DNA of 64,000 nt from Streptohalobacillus salinus (GCF_003201605.1 NZ_QJJR01000008.1:43481-107480); one strand, 5' to 3'; shown: positions 1 through 10,016, counted from the first letter of the stretch. Numbers and translations: made by a program. Notes: generated by a model not told the origin, from the sequence alone.

Positions 1-352
1 TCCGCTCAATTTGAACTTGAGCAGTTGGTTGTTTACCTGTATTTACTTCATAATGGTTGTATGTTTTATTATGCAATTGATTCGTTAGATCGATAGTCAA
101 CTGATTAAAAAAACTATCCGATTGATTAAACAATGTTGCATTTGTGGCAATTATATCTGAAGCTTCAATATAAGCTTCATTCAGACCCGCTTCAGCAATG
201 TAAAAAGCAGCTTGATAATCTTGTTCTTGTCTCGTTAAACGCACATTTTCGATTGCTAGTGTACCAATTGTAATACCAAGTATTGATAAGACAACCATCG
301 TCATCAGTGTTATGACTAAACTTGCACCACTTTCATCTTTGAATCGCTTCAA
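1..352 (-). CDS. PilX-like pilus-assembly protein, paralogue of the upstream gene (partial, 3' end outside window)
   Basis: N-terminal 117 codons of a membrane-anchored protein; the rest lies beyond the window edge. A short polar start is followed by DESGASL, a hydrophobic segment of about 20 residues, then a helical stretch ending in YIAEAGLNEAY. That layout is typical of PilX-like minor pilus components. It closely matches the protein encoded at 454-1908 (shared DESGA, a DYQ.A.YIAEAG.NEAY block, NKTY/DKTY), so the two are tandem paralogues. The chosen start is TTG at 352, which has AGGTGA five bases upstream; GTG at 361 is the alternative. It is probably co-transcribed with the pilin genes upstream on the minus strand. 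The function is by analogy and the exact role in a pilus or secretion machine is unknown. Confidence 0.7.
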   Translation of the reverse strand, partial: MKRFKDESGASLVITLMTMVVLSILGITIGTLAIENVRLTRQEQDYQAAFYIAEAGLNEAYIEASDIIATNATLFNQSDSFFNQLTIDLTNQLHNKTYNHYEVNTGKQPTAQVQIER

Positions 353-453
353 CTTACTCACCTACTTTCGTCTATGTAACCATAAAACGAAAAACAGTCC
401 ATACTGTAGTCTATCACTTATGTAAGTAAGTTAAACTAAAATTAATTATTGCA

Positions 454-1908
454 TTAACTTCCGATACCTGGTCCTGCTGTAATTAAATCTTCGATCCCTT
501 GGTTATTTGTTGGTGGTTTTTCACCTTCATCAATTGTTATAAAATCTAAAACAAAACCTGACGTATCAACTTCTTTGTACTCTAACCTCATACCGTTGCC
601 TGCTACAAATCGGTCAACAAGTGCAACACCAGAAAACCATACCCCACCTTGAAAATTCGCTTCAGCATACGGACCTACAATAATATATTCACCTTTAAAA
701 CCATTATCTGAGTATACGAAATCACCACCCGTTAATAGGTACCCTAAGCCATTGTGGTCATTATGATTGCTATTGCTACTCATCTTTACCACTGCATCTT
801 TAACAATTATGCCGGCATTTACAGTGTCTGTTTTTAAATGTAACGGGGTATGATTATGGTAAAAGAAAGTTAATTGATTCGTTCTACCACCGCTATTCAC
901 GCTACCATATTGTAGATTCAGTTGATTCAAAACATGGACCGTTAATGATCCATCTCCTATAATATTTATTTGTGCCATGCCAGCCGTATTTAAGTTTTTA
1001 ACAACGATTGTTTGATCACTATTACCAACGTCAATATTTAAAGTCCCTGCAAGATCAATGCTCTCAAAGTAATAGTTATCCTTTATCTCCAACGTATGAC
1101 TTGTTAACCTTCCATTATATCCCGTTCTTAGTCGTCCGTTGTTTATAACCGAAATTTCTTGACCAAGCACATCCTCCGTTACATTCGGATGTGTCATCAA
1201 GGTAGGTGCTGAGGGAAAATTATTAAAAAAATCGTCTAATAGCGACCAATCCACTGTTAAATTCGGATTATCTTCAATATAATCAACACCATTACTTTTA
1301 GGCTTAAAACTATTTTTAGTAACATTGACAACGGTCGTTGTTCTTGATTCTACTAATGCATTGCCATGTATTCTTCCGCCCCCATATACCTTTAATAAAG
1401 ATCTTACCACTGCAGCATAGCCTTTTGGTAGAGTTGGCGTTGGATATTGACCGTTACTACCTTTAGCGATCCAATTAAGCGTCACACGCTTATTGATAGA
1501 TCTTTGTCTGGACCCGATTCGACCTAATGCAATAATCTCTATTTCATTTCCACTATCATTTTTGACTGAAACTTCTGCAACAGGTGCTTCATTGTTTACT
1601 GCTTCAAAATCATCATATGTTTTATCAAATCTTGCCGCAAGCGTTGCGTTTACTTGGTTTAAAAAAGCTTCCTCAGTCGATGTTGTTTGGTAGCTATGAT
1701 GGACTAATTTTTCAATTTCTAAGTAAGCTTCGTTTGCCCCTGCTTCAGCTATATAGTGAGCCGATTGATAATCGCGTTCTTCTGCTGTCAGTTTCACATT
1801 GGCGAGGGCAATCGATGCAGTGGTTGTTCCCAAAACAACTAATATAACTAAAATCATTAAGGTGGTAGCTAACGCTGCACCAGATTCATCATTGATTAGT
1901 TTTCGCAT
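454..1908 (-). CDS. PilX-like pilus-assembly protein with long beta-rich C-terminus
   Basis: 484-residue protein with a polar N-terminus, a single membrane helix (about residues 11-33) and the helical YIAEAGANEAY block. These are the marks of PilX-type minor pilus components, which sit in the membrane before being taken into a pilus. From about residue 150 the sequence becomes rich in short beta-strand repeats with Gly/Asn turns (for example IHGNALV, LNIDVGN, INIIGDGSLTV), suggesting a beta-helix-like exported domain. It is the third gene of a minus-strand run: the PilW-like gene ends 8 bases before this start, and a GGAGG lies 11 bases before the ATG. A shorter-read paralogue follows at 1-352. 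The family call is moderate; the role of the large C-terminal part is unknown. Confidence 0.7.
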   Translation of the reverse strand: MRKLINDESGAALATTLMILVILVVLGTTTASIALANVKLTAEERDYQSAHYIAEAGANEAYLEIEKLVHHSYQTTSTEEAFLNQVNATLAARFDKTYDDFEAVNNEAPVAEVSVKNDSGNEIEIIALGRIGSRQRSINKRVTLNWIAKGSNGQYPTPTLPKGYAAVVRSLLKVYGGGRIHGNALVESRTTTVVNVTKNSFKPKSNGVDYIEDNPNLTVDWSLLDDFFNNFPSAPTLMTHPNVTEDVLGQEISVINNGRLRTGYNGRLTSHTLEIKDNYYFESIDLAGTLNIDVGNSDQTIVVKNLNTAGMAQINIIGDGSLTVHVLNQLNLQYGSVNSGGRTNQLTFFYHNHTPLHLKTDTVNAGIIVKDAVVKMSSNSNHNDHNGLGYLLTGGDFVYSDNGFKGEYIIVGPYAEANFQGGVWFSGVALVDRFVAGNGMRLEYKEVDTSGFVLDFITIDEGEKPPTNNQGIEDLITAGPGIGS

Positions 1909-1916
1909 GAGTTTTG

Positions 1917-2354
1917 CTACCTCCTAAAGTATACCGTCGTTGTAAGCGTTGCTCGTTTTCCTTTGTCATTTAACGTACTTTCGATTTCAATATTTATTTG
2001 CCGCTCATTAGGTTCTTCCCAGTTGAAAGTGGAAATATAATCACTGATTACGACACCATTTCGTTTCAATGTCGAAGCTTGGTGTGTATAATTATTTTCA
2101 CCTAGCGTGAGCGTCGTCGTACCATTAGTTCTTGTTACCGTTGCGCCCGTATCTGCTGTTACCTTACGCACATCCGTTGTTAGTTGACTCATAGCCGCTC
2201 GTACTTCATCTTGAAGTTGAATTGTTTTATTTTGCTCGAAATATTGCCGTTGACCGAATATATGCGCAGAACCCACTAATAATAAAATAATCGATAAAAT
2301 AGCTAATGCTGCAAGAAGCTCAACAAGGGTGATTCCTTTTTCGTTTTTAATCAT
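1917..2354 (-). CDS. prepilin-type minor pilin, PilW/PulJ-like
   Basis: 145-residue protein starting with a short basic leader and a class III signal: K-G-ITLVELLAALAIL. The Gly before the hydrophobic helix and the Glu at +5 after the cleavage point are the substrate features of a prepilin peptidase. After the helix comes a polar, strand-rich region without further membrane segments. Length and layout fit PilW/PulJ-type minor pilins, which help start pilus or pseudopilus assembly. The start overlaps the stop of the upstream PilV-like gene by 8 bases (ATGATTAA), indicating translational coupling. No prepilin peptidase or assembly ATPase gene lies in the window; they would be expected in the cluster beyond base 1 or elsewhere. 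Confidence 0.75.
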   Translation of the reverse strand: MIKNEKGITLVELLAALAILSIILLLVGSAHIFGQRQYFEQNKTIQLQDEVRAAMSQLTTDVRKVTADTGATVTRTNGTTTLTLGENNYTHQASTLKRNGVVISDYISTFNWEEPNERQINIEIESTLNDKGKRATLTTTVYFRR

Positions 2355-2805
2355 TCAAATCACCTTCTCCGAAAATCATTCGTGTCTCATGCTTCGCATC
2401 ACTATTTCCAGATACATTGAACGTAACAACTACTTTAAGCAAGCGATCAATCAAATTGCCTTCTTTATCTTGGGCTGGTTCAATGATAATCATACCCGTA
2501 CCGCTTCCATTATTAATTGTATAGGTTGCCGGAATGGTGCCATCACTGCTGCTGATATCTTGAAGATTTACAACCGCTGTATGAATGCTTGCAAGTGTTT
2601 GTCCATCCATTGCGGCAATGTTATATACTTCTTCTATGTATTGCTGAGCAAAAAAACTCGCATCTAACGTGTCTTCTGACATCTCAGTCGTCCGCGCAGA
2701 ATTAATAAAAAAAGTAAGGAACGTGACCACAATTAATGATAATATGACAATTGAGGCAAGAACTTCAACTAATGTTAAACCCGTTTCATTTCTTAAGCAT
2801 TTCAT
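2347..2805 (-). CDS. prepilin-type minor pilin, PilV/PulI-like
   Basis: 152-residue protein with a prepilin signal T-G-LTLVEVLASIVILSLI directly after an eight-residue polar leader: Gly at the cleavage site and Glu at +5. A single hydrophobic helix is followed by a globular polar region, the PilV/PulI pattern. A good ribosome site (GAAGGTG, eight bases before the ATG) marks the start. It is the first gene of the minus-strand pilin run and lies just downstream of folC but separated from it by an intrinsic terminator, so a separate promoter is expected. In many Bacillaceae a type IV pilus-like cluster sits beside folC, which fits this placement. The machine served (adhesion, motility, DNA uptake) cannot be told from this window. 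Confidence 0.75.
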   Translation of the reverse strand: MKCLRNETGLTLVEVLASIVILSLIVVTFLTFFINSARTTEMSEDTLDASFFAQQYIEEVYNIAAMDGQTLASIHTAVVNLQDISSSDGTIPATYTINNGSGTGMIIIEPAQDKEGNLIDRLLKVVVTFNVSGNSDAKHETRMIFGEGDLND

Positions 2806-2846
2806 GATGCACGCACCTTCCCCTCACAAATATATAGTTAAATCCA

Positions 2847-2880
2847 AAAGAAAGAGCTAACGCAAGTTAACTCTTTCTTT
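2847..2880 (-). terminator. intrinsic terminator downstream of folC
   Basis: 15-base arms (AAAGAAAGAGTTAAC / GTTAGCTCTTTCTTT read on the minus strand) with a four-base loop, one G-U pair and a T-rich tail. It separates folC from the pilin genes. Confidence 0.75.
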
Positions 2881-2941
2881 TTCTGCCGGTTAAATTATCT
2901 GTATTTTCTGAGTAACTTTACTTAAGTATAAGCTTAAATGG

Positions 2942-4228
2942 TTATTTCTGCAATACAATCGCCCCAATATATTGGCGAACTTTCCCAACAAAATCAAGTG
3001 AGCCCACAACATAAGTCACATGATTATCTTCCGCATTTTCCATTTTCTTTGATAAATAAGCTTGCCAATCATCAACCAGCGTAGTCTTTAACAGCTTTGG
3101 CACAGACTCAGCTAAGGTTTCAAGTGATGCTGCTCTTGGATGATCAAAGCTGGTTAACTGAATATCATTTGTTAGTTCCACTAACTTTTCGAGCATCAAA
3201 GTAATGGGTTTATCTTTAAATGCCGCAAATAAAACGGTAACAGGTTGATCTTTTTTGATATCATTTCTTACTGTATCGACAAACGCTGTAATAGCCTCGG
3301 TGTTATGCGCACCATCAATGATAATGGTTGGATTTTTTGAAACAGCTTCATAACGACCTGCTAATTGTGCTGCAGCAATGCCATTTTTAATTTCACTGAT
3401 ACACACGTTCTCACCTAGTTGATTTAAGGCGAACAATGTTTTAATCGCAACAGCTGCATTATGGGCTTGGTGTTTCCCTTTCATCTGTAAGCGTAATGGC
3501 ATTTTTAAATTAAATGATTGATAGAAGATTTCTCGTCTTTCTTCAATCACACTAAATTGTTCACCGTAAAGATAAATGGGGGCATGCAAGCGTCGCGCTT
3601 CTTTTTTTATAACCGTTAACGCTTCTTTATCCACTTCACCAACAATGATCGGTACTTTTTCTTTAATGATCCCTGACTTGTGTGCAGCAATCTCTGCTAG
3701 TGATGTCCCTAAAAAGTTTTCGTGGTCATAACCAATTGAAGTAATGACTGAAGCAATCGGTGTAAATACATTAGTGGCATCTTCTCGTCCACCAAGCCCC
3801 GCCTCAATACAAGCAATATCGGCTGCACTTTGAAAATATATAAAAGCGACTGCGACTAAAATTTCAAATGAACTTGCTTGGTCGTCAACGTGATCAAGTT
3901 TAACAACCGTTGGATACAAACGATTAATTAGCGCTAAATAATCGTCATCGCTAATCGGCTGGTGATTGAGTTGAATCATTGCTTGTCGATTTGTCAGTGT
4001 TGGTGATGTGAACGTTCCTACATTGTCTCCACAGGCGCGGTAACATGCACTTAAATAAGCCACTGTCGAACCCTTTCCATTAGTTCCTGCAATATGAATG
4101 GCCTTAAAGGGCTGTTGATAAAATCCCGCGTCCTCCAACAGCGCCTTCACGCGTTGTAAACCTGGCTTTACGCCTAATTTTTCTCTCTCATCTAAATAAG
4201 CATCGACAGCATGAACTGTGTTAAACAT
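2942..4228 (-). CDS. folC: folylpolyglutamate synthase / dihydrofolate synthase
   Basis: Cytosolic Mur-ligase-family enzyme that adds glutamate to dihydropteroate and to reduced folates, keeping them in the cell. The P-loop GTNGKGST lies near residue 47, with a downstream ADIACIEAGLGGREDATN block and the C-terminal ligase motif IIIDGAHN. The product is 428 residues, the usual length. The open frame extends 36 codons further upstream, but the ATG at 4228 has a strong AAGGGGGTGG site and begins MFNTVHAVDAYLDE, as in relatives. The gene follows valS as in B. subtilis, but an intrinsic terminator stands between them, so part of its transcription may come from its own promoter. No comC follows; pilin genes take its place. 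Confidence 0.95.
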   Translation of the reverse strand: MFNTVHAVDAYLDEREKLGVKPGLQRVKALLEDAGFYQQPFKAIHIAGTNGKGSTVAYLSACYRACGDNVGTFTSPTLTNRQAMIQLNHQPISDDDYLALINRLYPTVVKLDHVDDQASSFEILVAVAFIYFQSAADIACIEAGLGGREDATNVFTPIASVITSIGYDHENFLGTSLAEIAAHKSGIIKEKVPIIVGEVDKEALTVIKKEARRLHAPIYLYGEQFSVIEERREIFYQSFNLKMPLRLQMKGKHQAHNAAVAIKTLFALNQLGENVCISEIKNGIAAAQLAGRYEAVSKNPTIIIDGAHNTEAITAFVDTVRNDIKKDQPVTVLFAAFKDKPITLMLEKLVELTNDIQLTSFDHPRAASLETLAESVPKLLKTTLVDDWQAYLSKKMENAEDNHVTYVVGSLDFVGKVRQYIGAIVLQK

Positions 4229-4317
4229 AAGATGCCACCCCCTTCTTGTAATCATGCCTAACATTGTAGCCCTTTTTAGGTCGTTTGAAAAGTGTTTAAG
4301 ACATCTTTTACATAAAT

Positions 4318-4352
4318 AAAAAGAACGCTCACTCAATTTGCAGTGAACGTTC
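4318..4352 (-). terminator. intrinsic terminator downstream of valS
   Basis: 11-base arms (GAACGTTCACT / AGTGAGCGTTC on the minus strand, one G-U pair), an eight-base loop, then TTTTTATTT. It lies in the valS-folC gap. Confidence 0.8.
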
Positions 4353-4375
4353 CATTTATTTAGCTTGTTTGTGCC

Positions 4376-7021
4376 TTATTTCTTCAATTCTTCCATGCGT
4401 ACTTTGACTTTTTCACGTTTCTCAATGTAGTCTTGCTGTTTTGCTTTTTCTTCGTCAACAACCTGTTCTGGCGCTTTATTAACAAAGCCTGGATTTGATA
4501 ACTTTTTATCCACCCGTTCAACTTCTTTGGTTAGCTTTTCATATTCTTGTTGTAAACGCGCCAATTCTTTATCAATGTCAATCAGACCAGCGAGTGGCAA
4601 GAATATTTCTGCGCCCGTTACAACTGCTGACATTGATTTTTCTGGAACGTTAATTTTTGTATCAATCACTAACGTATCGGTATTGCAGAATTTTTCTAGA
4701 TAGTGTTTATTAGTGATTAATTGTTGATGCGCACGTTCATCTGAGACTTGAATAAACAAATCAATCTGTTTCGACATCGGCGTATCAACTTCTTGACGAA
4801 TGTTACGGACAGAGCGAATGATTGATACCAATCTTTTCATTTCTATTGCCGCCTCTTTATTTGATTGTGTTTCATCAACAACCGGCCAGTCAGCGACAGT
4901 AATTGACTCACCTTCTTGCGGCAAGTATTGCCAGATTTCTTCGGTTACAAATGGCATAAATGGATGTAACATTTTCAAGATTTGATCCAAGACATGAACC
5001 AACACAGAACGCGTGGTTGCTTTTGCTGTTTCATCTTCTCCGTAAAGGGGCAATTTCGCCATTTCAATATACCAATCACAGAAGTCATCCCAAATAAAGT
5101 TGTATAAGTAACGACCCGCCTCACCAAAATCATAGCGTTCGGTATGCTTATTGACCTCTTTAATCGTTTCATTCAGACGTGTTAAAATCCATTGATCAGC
5201 GATGTTTTGATTTTCAGTCATATCAATATCTGCTGCTGTCATTCCTTCAGTGTTCATCAAGACAAACCGAGAAGCATTCCAGATTTTATTAATAAAGTTC
5301 CAGGTTGACTCTACTTTCTCCCACTGGAAGCGTAGATCTTGACCTGGTGTTGATCCGGTTGCTAAGAAGTAACGCAATGAATCGGCGCCGTACTTCTCAA
5401 TGACGTCCATTGGATCAACGCCATTACCTAGTGATTTACTCATTTTACGTCCTTGCTCATCACGAACAAGTCCATGAATCAAGACATCATCAAATGGCCG
5501 TTGGTCTGTAAAGTGCTTCGATTGGAAAATCATGCGTGCAACCCAAAAGAAAATGATATCATAGCCGGTCACTAAGGTACTCGTTGGGAAGTATCGGTTA
5601 AATTCATCATCTTCTGTATCCGGCCAGTTTAACGTAGAGAATGGCCAAAGTGCAGATGAGAACCAAGTATCAAGGACGTCTTCATCTTGTTGCCAGTTGT
5701 CACTGTCTGTTGGTGCATCTTTGCCAACATAGATCTCACCCGTCTCTTTATGATACCAAGCAGGAATCCGATGACCCCACCATAATTGACGCGAAATACA
5801 CCAATCACGAATGTTATCCATCCAGCGTAAATATGTGCCTTCAAAGCGTTCAGGTACAAAGTTAACTTTCTCACTTTCATTTGCTTGACTCTTTAATGCA
5901 TCTTCCGCTAACGGCTGCATATTAACAAACCATTGTGTTGAGAGGTACGGCTCGACAACTGCACCACTGCGTTCGGAATGCCCAACCGCATGCATATGTT
6001 CTTCGATTTTAAAGAGGACACCTGCATCTTGTAAATCCTTAACAATTGCTTTGCGGCAGTCAAACCGATCCATTCCCTCATATTTACCGGCACGTTCATT
6101 CATGGTTCCATCTTCGTGCATCACAAGTACACGTTCTAAGTTATGGCGATTTCCAATTTCAAAGTCATTTGGATCATGAGCTGGTGTAATTTTCACTGCA
6201 CCTGAACCAAACGCCATATCAACATAATCATCTGCGACAATGTCAATCTCACGACCAATGATTGGAAGAACGACTTGTTTGCCAATCAAATGTTGATAAC
6301 GTTCATCTTTAGGGTGAACCGCAACCGCAGTATCGCCCAGCATTGTTTCCGGACGTGTCGTAGCAATTTCGATATGACCTGAACCATCTTTTAATGGATA
6401 TTTCATGTGATAGAAATGCCCCATAATATCTTCATGGATCACTTCAATATCAGAGAGTGCGGTTTTCGTGTGCGGATCCCAGTTGATGATATATTCTCCG
6501 CGATAAATAAGTCCTTCTTGATAAAGTTTAACAAATACTTCGTTAACTGCTTCAGATAAGCCATCATCTAAGGTAAATCGTTCACGTGAGTAGTCCAAAC
6601 CCAGCCCCATCTTCTCCCACTGCTCGCGAATAAAACTTGCATATTCTTCTTTCCAATCCCAAGCTCTTTCTAGGAACGTTTCGCGGCCAAGATCATAACG
6701 ATTCTCACCTTGTTCTTTTAATTTTGCCTCTACTTTTGCCTGCGTTGCGATTCCGGCATGGTCCATACCTGGTAAATATAAAACATCATAACCTTGCATC
6801 CGCTTCATTCGGGTAATAATATCTTGTAACGTTGTATCCCACGCATGACCAATATGGAGTTTACCTGTCACGTTTGGTGGTGGAATCACAACGGTATACG
6901 GTTTTTTCGACTCATCTTTCGTCGCTTCAAAAAATTTGTTGTCGATCCAATATTGATACCTGCCTGCTTCCACTGCTGTCGAATCATATTTTGGGGGTAA
7001 ATTCGTTTGCTTTTGTTCCAT
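4376..7021 (-). CDS. valS: valyl-tRNA synthetase
   Basis: Class I aminoacyl-tRNA synthetase of 881 residues charging tRNA-Val in the cytosol. The ATP-binding motif KLHIGHAWD is near residue 53 and KMSKSLGNG near 530. Between them is the editing domain, with the Thr-rich block [19 protein letters not shown] that clears mischarged threonine. The anticodon-binding helical domain and a C-terminal coiled coil ([21 protein letters not shown]) complete the family layout. Full length, with no anomaly. It is preceded by a T-box leader with its own promoter, so expression should rise when uncharged tRNA-Val accumulates. In B. subtilis ysxE and spoVID lie between hemL and valS; here only the leader does. 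Confidence 0.97.
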   Translation of the reverse strand: MEQKQTNLPPKYDSTAVEAGRYQYWIDNKFFEATKDESKKPYTVVIPPPNVTGKLHIGHAWDTTLQDIITRMKRMQGYDVLYLPGMDHAGIATQAKVEAKLKEQGENRYDLGRETFLERAWDWKEEYASFIREQWEKMGLGLDYSRERFTLDDGLSEAVNEVFVKLYQEGLIYRGEYIINWDPHTKTALSDIEVIHEDIMGHFYHMKYPLKDGSGHIEIATTRPETMLGDTAVAVHPKDERYQHLIGKQVVLPIIGREIDIVADDYVDMAFGSGAVKITPAHDPNDFEIGNRHNLERVLVMHEDGTMNERAGKYEGMDRFDCRKAIVKDLQDAGVLFKIEEHMHAVGHSERSGAVVEPYLSTQWFVNMQPLAEDALKSQANESEKVNFVPERFEGTYLRWMDNIRDWCISRQLWWGHRIPAWYHKETGEIYVGKDAPTDSDNWQQDEDVLDTWFSSALWPFSTLNWPDTEDDEFNRYFPTSTLVTGYDIIFFWVARMIFQSKHFTDQRPFDDVLIHGLVRDEQGRKMSKSLGNGVDPMDVIEKYGADSLRYFLATGSTPGQDLRFQWEKVESTWNFINKIWNASRFVLMNTEGMTAADIDMTENQNIADQWILTRLNETIKEVNKHTERYDFGEAGRYLYNFIWDDFCDWYIEMAKLPLYGEDETAKATTRSVLVHVLDQILKMLHPFMPFVTEEIWQYLPQEGESITVADWPVVDETQSNKEAAIEMKRLVSIIRSVRNIRQEVDTPMSKQIDLFIQVSDERAHQQLITNKHYLEKFCNTDTLVIDTKINVPEKSMSAVVTGAEIFLPLAGLIDIDKELARLQQEYEKLTKEVERVDKKLSNPGFVNKAPEQVVDEEKAKQQDYIEKREKVKVRMEELKK

Positions 7022-7040
7022 TGTTGTTTTCCTCCTTTTT

Positions 7041-7320
7041 AATCACAAAAAAACCCAATTCAGCCTTTATTATATAAAGGACGAATTGAGTTGTCATTTC
7101 CGTGGTACCACCTTTGTTTACAATCATTCACTGACTGCACACTTCATTAAATGAATAACGGTATTTAACCGACTTGGCCTACTTAGGTTCAACCAAATTA
7201 CATCCGAGGCTACCTTCAGGGGATCGTGGCAATAGAAACCTCACAGCCAAAGGGTTTCTTCTCTAAAATTGTCTCCTCACCTTACTCTTCCTCATCATCG
7301 TATCACTATAAGTTTATACT
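7041..7320 (-). promoter_or_regulatory. T-box leader of valS
   Basis: The conserved T-box core AGGTGGTACCACGG lies at 7100-7113 on the minus strand. It is followed by an intrinsic terminator (7053-7091, arms ACTCAATTC.../...GAATTGGGT, then seven T). The T-box bases can pair with the 5' arm to form the antiterminator. A GTA triplet at 7201-7199 followed by A is a candidate valine specifier, chosen by eye only. This class of leader reads the charging state of the cognate tRNA. The leader fills the 364-base gap between hemL and valS. Confidence 0.92.
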
Positions 7321-7327
7321 TTAGTTT

Positions 7328-7356
7328 ATTTTAGCGAATCTTACTAGTAAAATCAA
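7328..7356 (-). promoter_or_regulatory. sigma-A-type promoter for the valS leader
   Basis: TTGATT, 17-base spacer, TAAAAT on the minus strand, placing the start of transcription near 7320, just before the T-box stem I region. Confidence 0.65.
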
Positions 7357-7385
7357 CAGATACTTTTATATCTTGGTTAACCCGC

Positions 7386-8684
7386 CTAAACCAGTGGTAC
7401 TAATTGTTTAAAACTTACATCAATTGCTGCAATTGTTTTATCGATATCCGCTTTGGTATGAGCAGTCGATAAAAAGACACCTTCGTAAGGTGAAGGCGGC
7501 AAGAAAATATCTTGGTCAATCATTGACTGGTAATATACTTTAAAAAGATCATGGCGGCTCGCTTTCGCCGTTTCATAATTATAAACAGGTTCATCATTAA
7601 AGTAAATCCCAATCATCGAACCGGCTGTATTCACTGTGAGTGGGATGTTGTATTTCGCTTTTTTCTCGAGAAACCCTTGCTTTAATTGATCAATCCGGTC
7701 TTCTAAGTAATCATAACTCTCCACTGTTAAATTCTTTAACGTTTCAATTCCTGCCGTCATCGCAAGCGGGTTCCCTGAGAGGGTTCCAGCTTGATAAATC
7801 GTCCCCGCCGGGGCAATCTGTTCCATAATTTCTCGTTTTCCCCCGTAACAACCGACTGGCAAACCGCCACCAATCACCTTGCCAAGACACGTTAAGTCTG
7901 GTGTGACATTAAAATAGCCTTGTGCACTTTCATACCCGACCCTAAATCCAGTCATGACTTCATCAAAGATCAATAGCGCTTGGTGTGCAGTTGTTAGTTT
8001 GCGAAGACCAGCTAAAAAACCGTCAAGAGGCGGAACAACCCCCATGTTACCAGCAACGGGTTCCACAATTACACAAGCAATATCATCACCATACTGATCA
8101 AAAGCAGCCTGTGCAGCAGCTAAATCATTATACGGGACGGTAATTGTCTCAGAAGCAAGGCCTTTAGGCACACCCGGGCTATCAGGTAATCCGAGCGTGG
8201 CGACACCAGAACCTGCCTTAATTAACAACGAATCGCCGTGACCGTGATAACAACCTTCAAACTTTAAAATTTTCGTTTTTTGTGTATAACCGCGTGCTAA
8301 GCGCAGAACACTCATCGTTGCCTCTGTCCCTGAGTTGACCATCCGAGCCATTTCAATCGACGGTACCCGGTCAATGACCATTTGTGCCAGTTGATTCTCA
8401 AGGAGTGTCGGCGCGCCAAAACTTGTCCCACATTCAACTGCTTTCTTTAAAGCATCGACCACTGAAGGCGCTGCATGTCCTAAAATTAAAGGCCCCCAAC
8501 TTAAAACATAATCAAGATAGCAATGGCCATCGATATCATAAATATAAGCACCCGACCCTTTTTCAATAAATAATGGATCCATGGCAACAGAGCGAAACGC
8601 ACGGGCAGGTGAATTCACGCCACCTGGCATCAATTCAACGGCTGCTTTATATGCTTGTTTCGCTTTCGGAAATTGTTTTTCCAT
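7386..8684 (-). CDS. hemL: glutamate-1-semialdehyde 2,1-aminomutase
   Basis: PLP enzyme of 432 residues that converts glutamate-1-semialdehyde to 5-aminolevulinate, the second step of the C5 tetrapyrrole route. Family features: the N-terminal [22 protein letters not shown] near 143, the cofactor Asp in [12 protein letters not shown] near 241, and the Schiff-base lysine K269 in [13 protein letters not shown]. It follows hemA by 30 bases with a GGAGG site, so the two form an operon. In B. subtilis hemX, hemC, hemD and hemB lie between these genes; here they do not. All key residues are present, so it appears functional. Whether its product feeds heme, another tetrapyrrole or nothing depends on genes outside the window. 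Confidence 0.96.
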   Translation of the reverse strand: MEKQFPKAKQAYKAAVELMPGGVNSPARAFRSVAMDPLFIEKGSGAYIYDIDGHCYLDYVLSWGPLILGHAAPSVVDALKKAVECGTSFGAPTLLENQLAQMVIDRVPSIEMARMVNSGTEATMSVLRLARGYTQKTKILKFEGCYHGHGDSLLIKAGSGVATLGLPDSPGVPKGLASETITVPYNDLAAAQAAFDQYGDDIACVIVEPVAGNMGVVPPLDGFLAGLRKLTTAHQALLIFDEVMTGFRVGYESAQGYFNVTPDLTCLGKVIGGGLPVGCYGGKREIMEQIAPAGTIYQAGTLSGNPLAMTAGIETLKNLTVESYDYLEDRIDQLKQGFLEKKAKYNIPLTVNTAGSMIGIYFNDEPVYNYETAKASRHDLFKVYYQSMIDQDIFLPPSPYEGVFLSTAHTKADIDKTIAAIDVSFKQLVPLV

Positions 8685-8714
8685 TGTCCAGTCCTCCTTG
8701 TTTTGAAACAGTTA

Positions 8715-9902
8715 TTACTGCTTGTTCATTTTTTTTAGTTCATCAAGCGTTGGCTTTAAATTGAGATGAAGTGCATAGGAAAGATGGTCTTCAATCACTT
8801 GTTGTTCCCGTGCAGTTAAACCTGGTAATTTATTAGCAACACTAGTCATGAGTTGGTCAAGGTGTTGACTTTTTGTCGTGAAAAGTGTTTTTAACGCTTC
8901 TTCGGACTGCTGAAAGACAGTTCGATACACCTCTGGAACAGCTCTTTCAATCGCTTGTTGAATCAAATCAGCTTTATCTCTTCTCAAGTACGTGTGATGA
9001 TCAATCACGGCAGCTAAATCATCAAGGTTATAGGAACTAATCTCTTCCAACAGACCAACAGAAGCTTCGACACTGCGTGGAACTGATAAATCAATGATCA
9101 TTAGTGGCTTTTTACGCGAACGGAACTGTAGCATACTTGCTGTAAGAAAAGGTTGATCAACGTTCAGCGTACTAATGATTAAATCTGCATTTTCAAGCTG
9201 ATCGGAAACCGTTGACAAATCAGCAACAGTCACATCAAATTGCTGATTCAGCGTCATTAACGCCTCTTTTGAGCGATTTAATACCGTAACCGTATCATTT
9301 GAGGTACCAGTAATATATTCAATCGCTAGTTTTGCCATTTTACCTGCACCTAAAATAACTACAGCTAATCGCTCTTTAGACAACTTCTCAGCTGCAAATT
9401 GATAGGCCATTCGACTTAATGAAATGGGGTGGTTGTTGATGCCAGTTTTTTTGTGCATATCTTTTGCAAAATGAAGCACGCTTTGAAAAAGGCGATGAAT
9501 TTCTTTATCTGTACTTCCATTTGCCTGGGCGGCAAAGTATGCTTGTTTCACTTGCCCAAGAATTTGTGTTTCCCCTTTAATTGCAGCTTGCAAACCGGTC
9601 GTCACTTCATATAAATGCTGGACAGCTAATTGCTCAGTTTTCACATCAACAAAACGATCAAATTGGTCGCCATTAAAATTAAAACAGCTTCGCATTTTCT
9701 CTTTTATAAATGACGTTTGATTGGTTGTTGTATGGAGGTAACATTCAAAACGGTGACAGGTGCTTAAGAGCACGCTGCCACTAATTGATGCTTGGCTGTC
9801 TAACGCTTCTTGCCACTCTACTAAGCATTTATCCGTCAGCGCTAATTGTTCACGGACTAACAGCGGTGCCCGTTCGTGATTGATGGTGAACAATTGTATC
9901 AT
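8715..9902 (-). CDS. hemA: glutamyl-tRNA reductase
   Basis: NADPH-dependent enzyme reducing glutamyl-tRNA to glutamate-1-semialdehyde, the first step of the C5 route. The catalytic Cys49 is in LLSTCHRFECY, followed by the signature GETQILGQVKQAY near 120 and the nucleotide-binding VVILGAGKMAKLA near 173. The ATG at 9902 is chosen because AGGAAG lies just upstream and it begins MIQLFTINHERAPL; an earlier in-frame start at 9938 lacks a ribosome site. At 395 residues it is shorter than B. subtilis HemA (about 455): the C-terminal dimerisation region stops soon after the LTAREQQVIEDH helix. It is the first gene of the hemA-hemL pair and is divergent from a small membrane-protein gene. Confidence 0.95.
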   Translation of the reverse strand: MIQLFTINHERAPLLVREQLALTDKCLVEWQEALDSQASISGSVLLSTCHRFECYLHTTTNQTSFIKEKMRSCFNFNGDQFDRFVDVKTEQLAVQHLYEVTTGLQAAIKGETQILGQVKQAYFAAQANGSTDKEIHRLFQSVLHFAKDMHKKTGINNHPISLSRMAYQFAAEKLSKERLAVVILGAGKMAKLAIEYITGTSNDTVTVLNRSKEALMTLNQQFDVTVADLSTVSDQLENADLIISTLNVDQPFLTASMLQFRSRKKPLMIIDLSVPRSVEASVGLLEEISSYNLDDLAAVIDHHTYLRRDKADLIQQAIERAVPEVYRTVFQQSEEALKTLFTTKSQHLDQLMTSVANKLPGLTAREQQVIEDHLSYALHLNLKPTLDELKKMNKQ

Positions 9903-9998
9903 CTGCCTCTTCCTTTCTTTTACTCGCAAGCATTCCACTTTCTATGCTAAAATAAACAATGCGTGTTTAGCGTTCTAAGATTGTCTCTACAAAATCTA

Positions 9999-10016
9999 TC
10001 ATAATTTCGATTATCA
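9999..10016. promoter_or_regulatory. candidate operator palindrome between hemA and the divergent gene
   Basis: An inverted repeat TGATAAT-CGAA-ATTATGA (six of seven positions symmetric) lies in the divergent gap. Its AT-rich form recalls Fur/PerR-type sites, but the four-base spacing does not match the 7-1-7 consensus. No regulator can be named. Confidence 0.25.

Noticed and set aside
2329..2667. 112-codon plus-strand frame opposite the PilV-like gene
   Set aside because: Antisense shadow of a coding region with clear prepilin motifs; no ribosome site.
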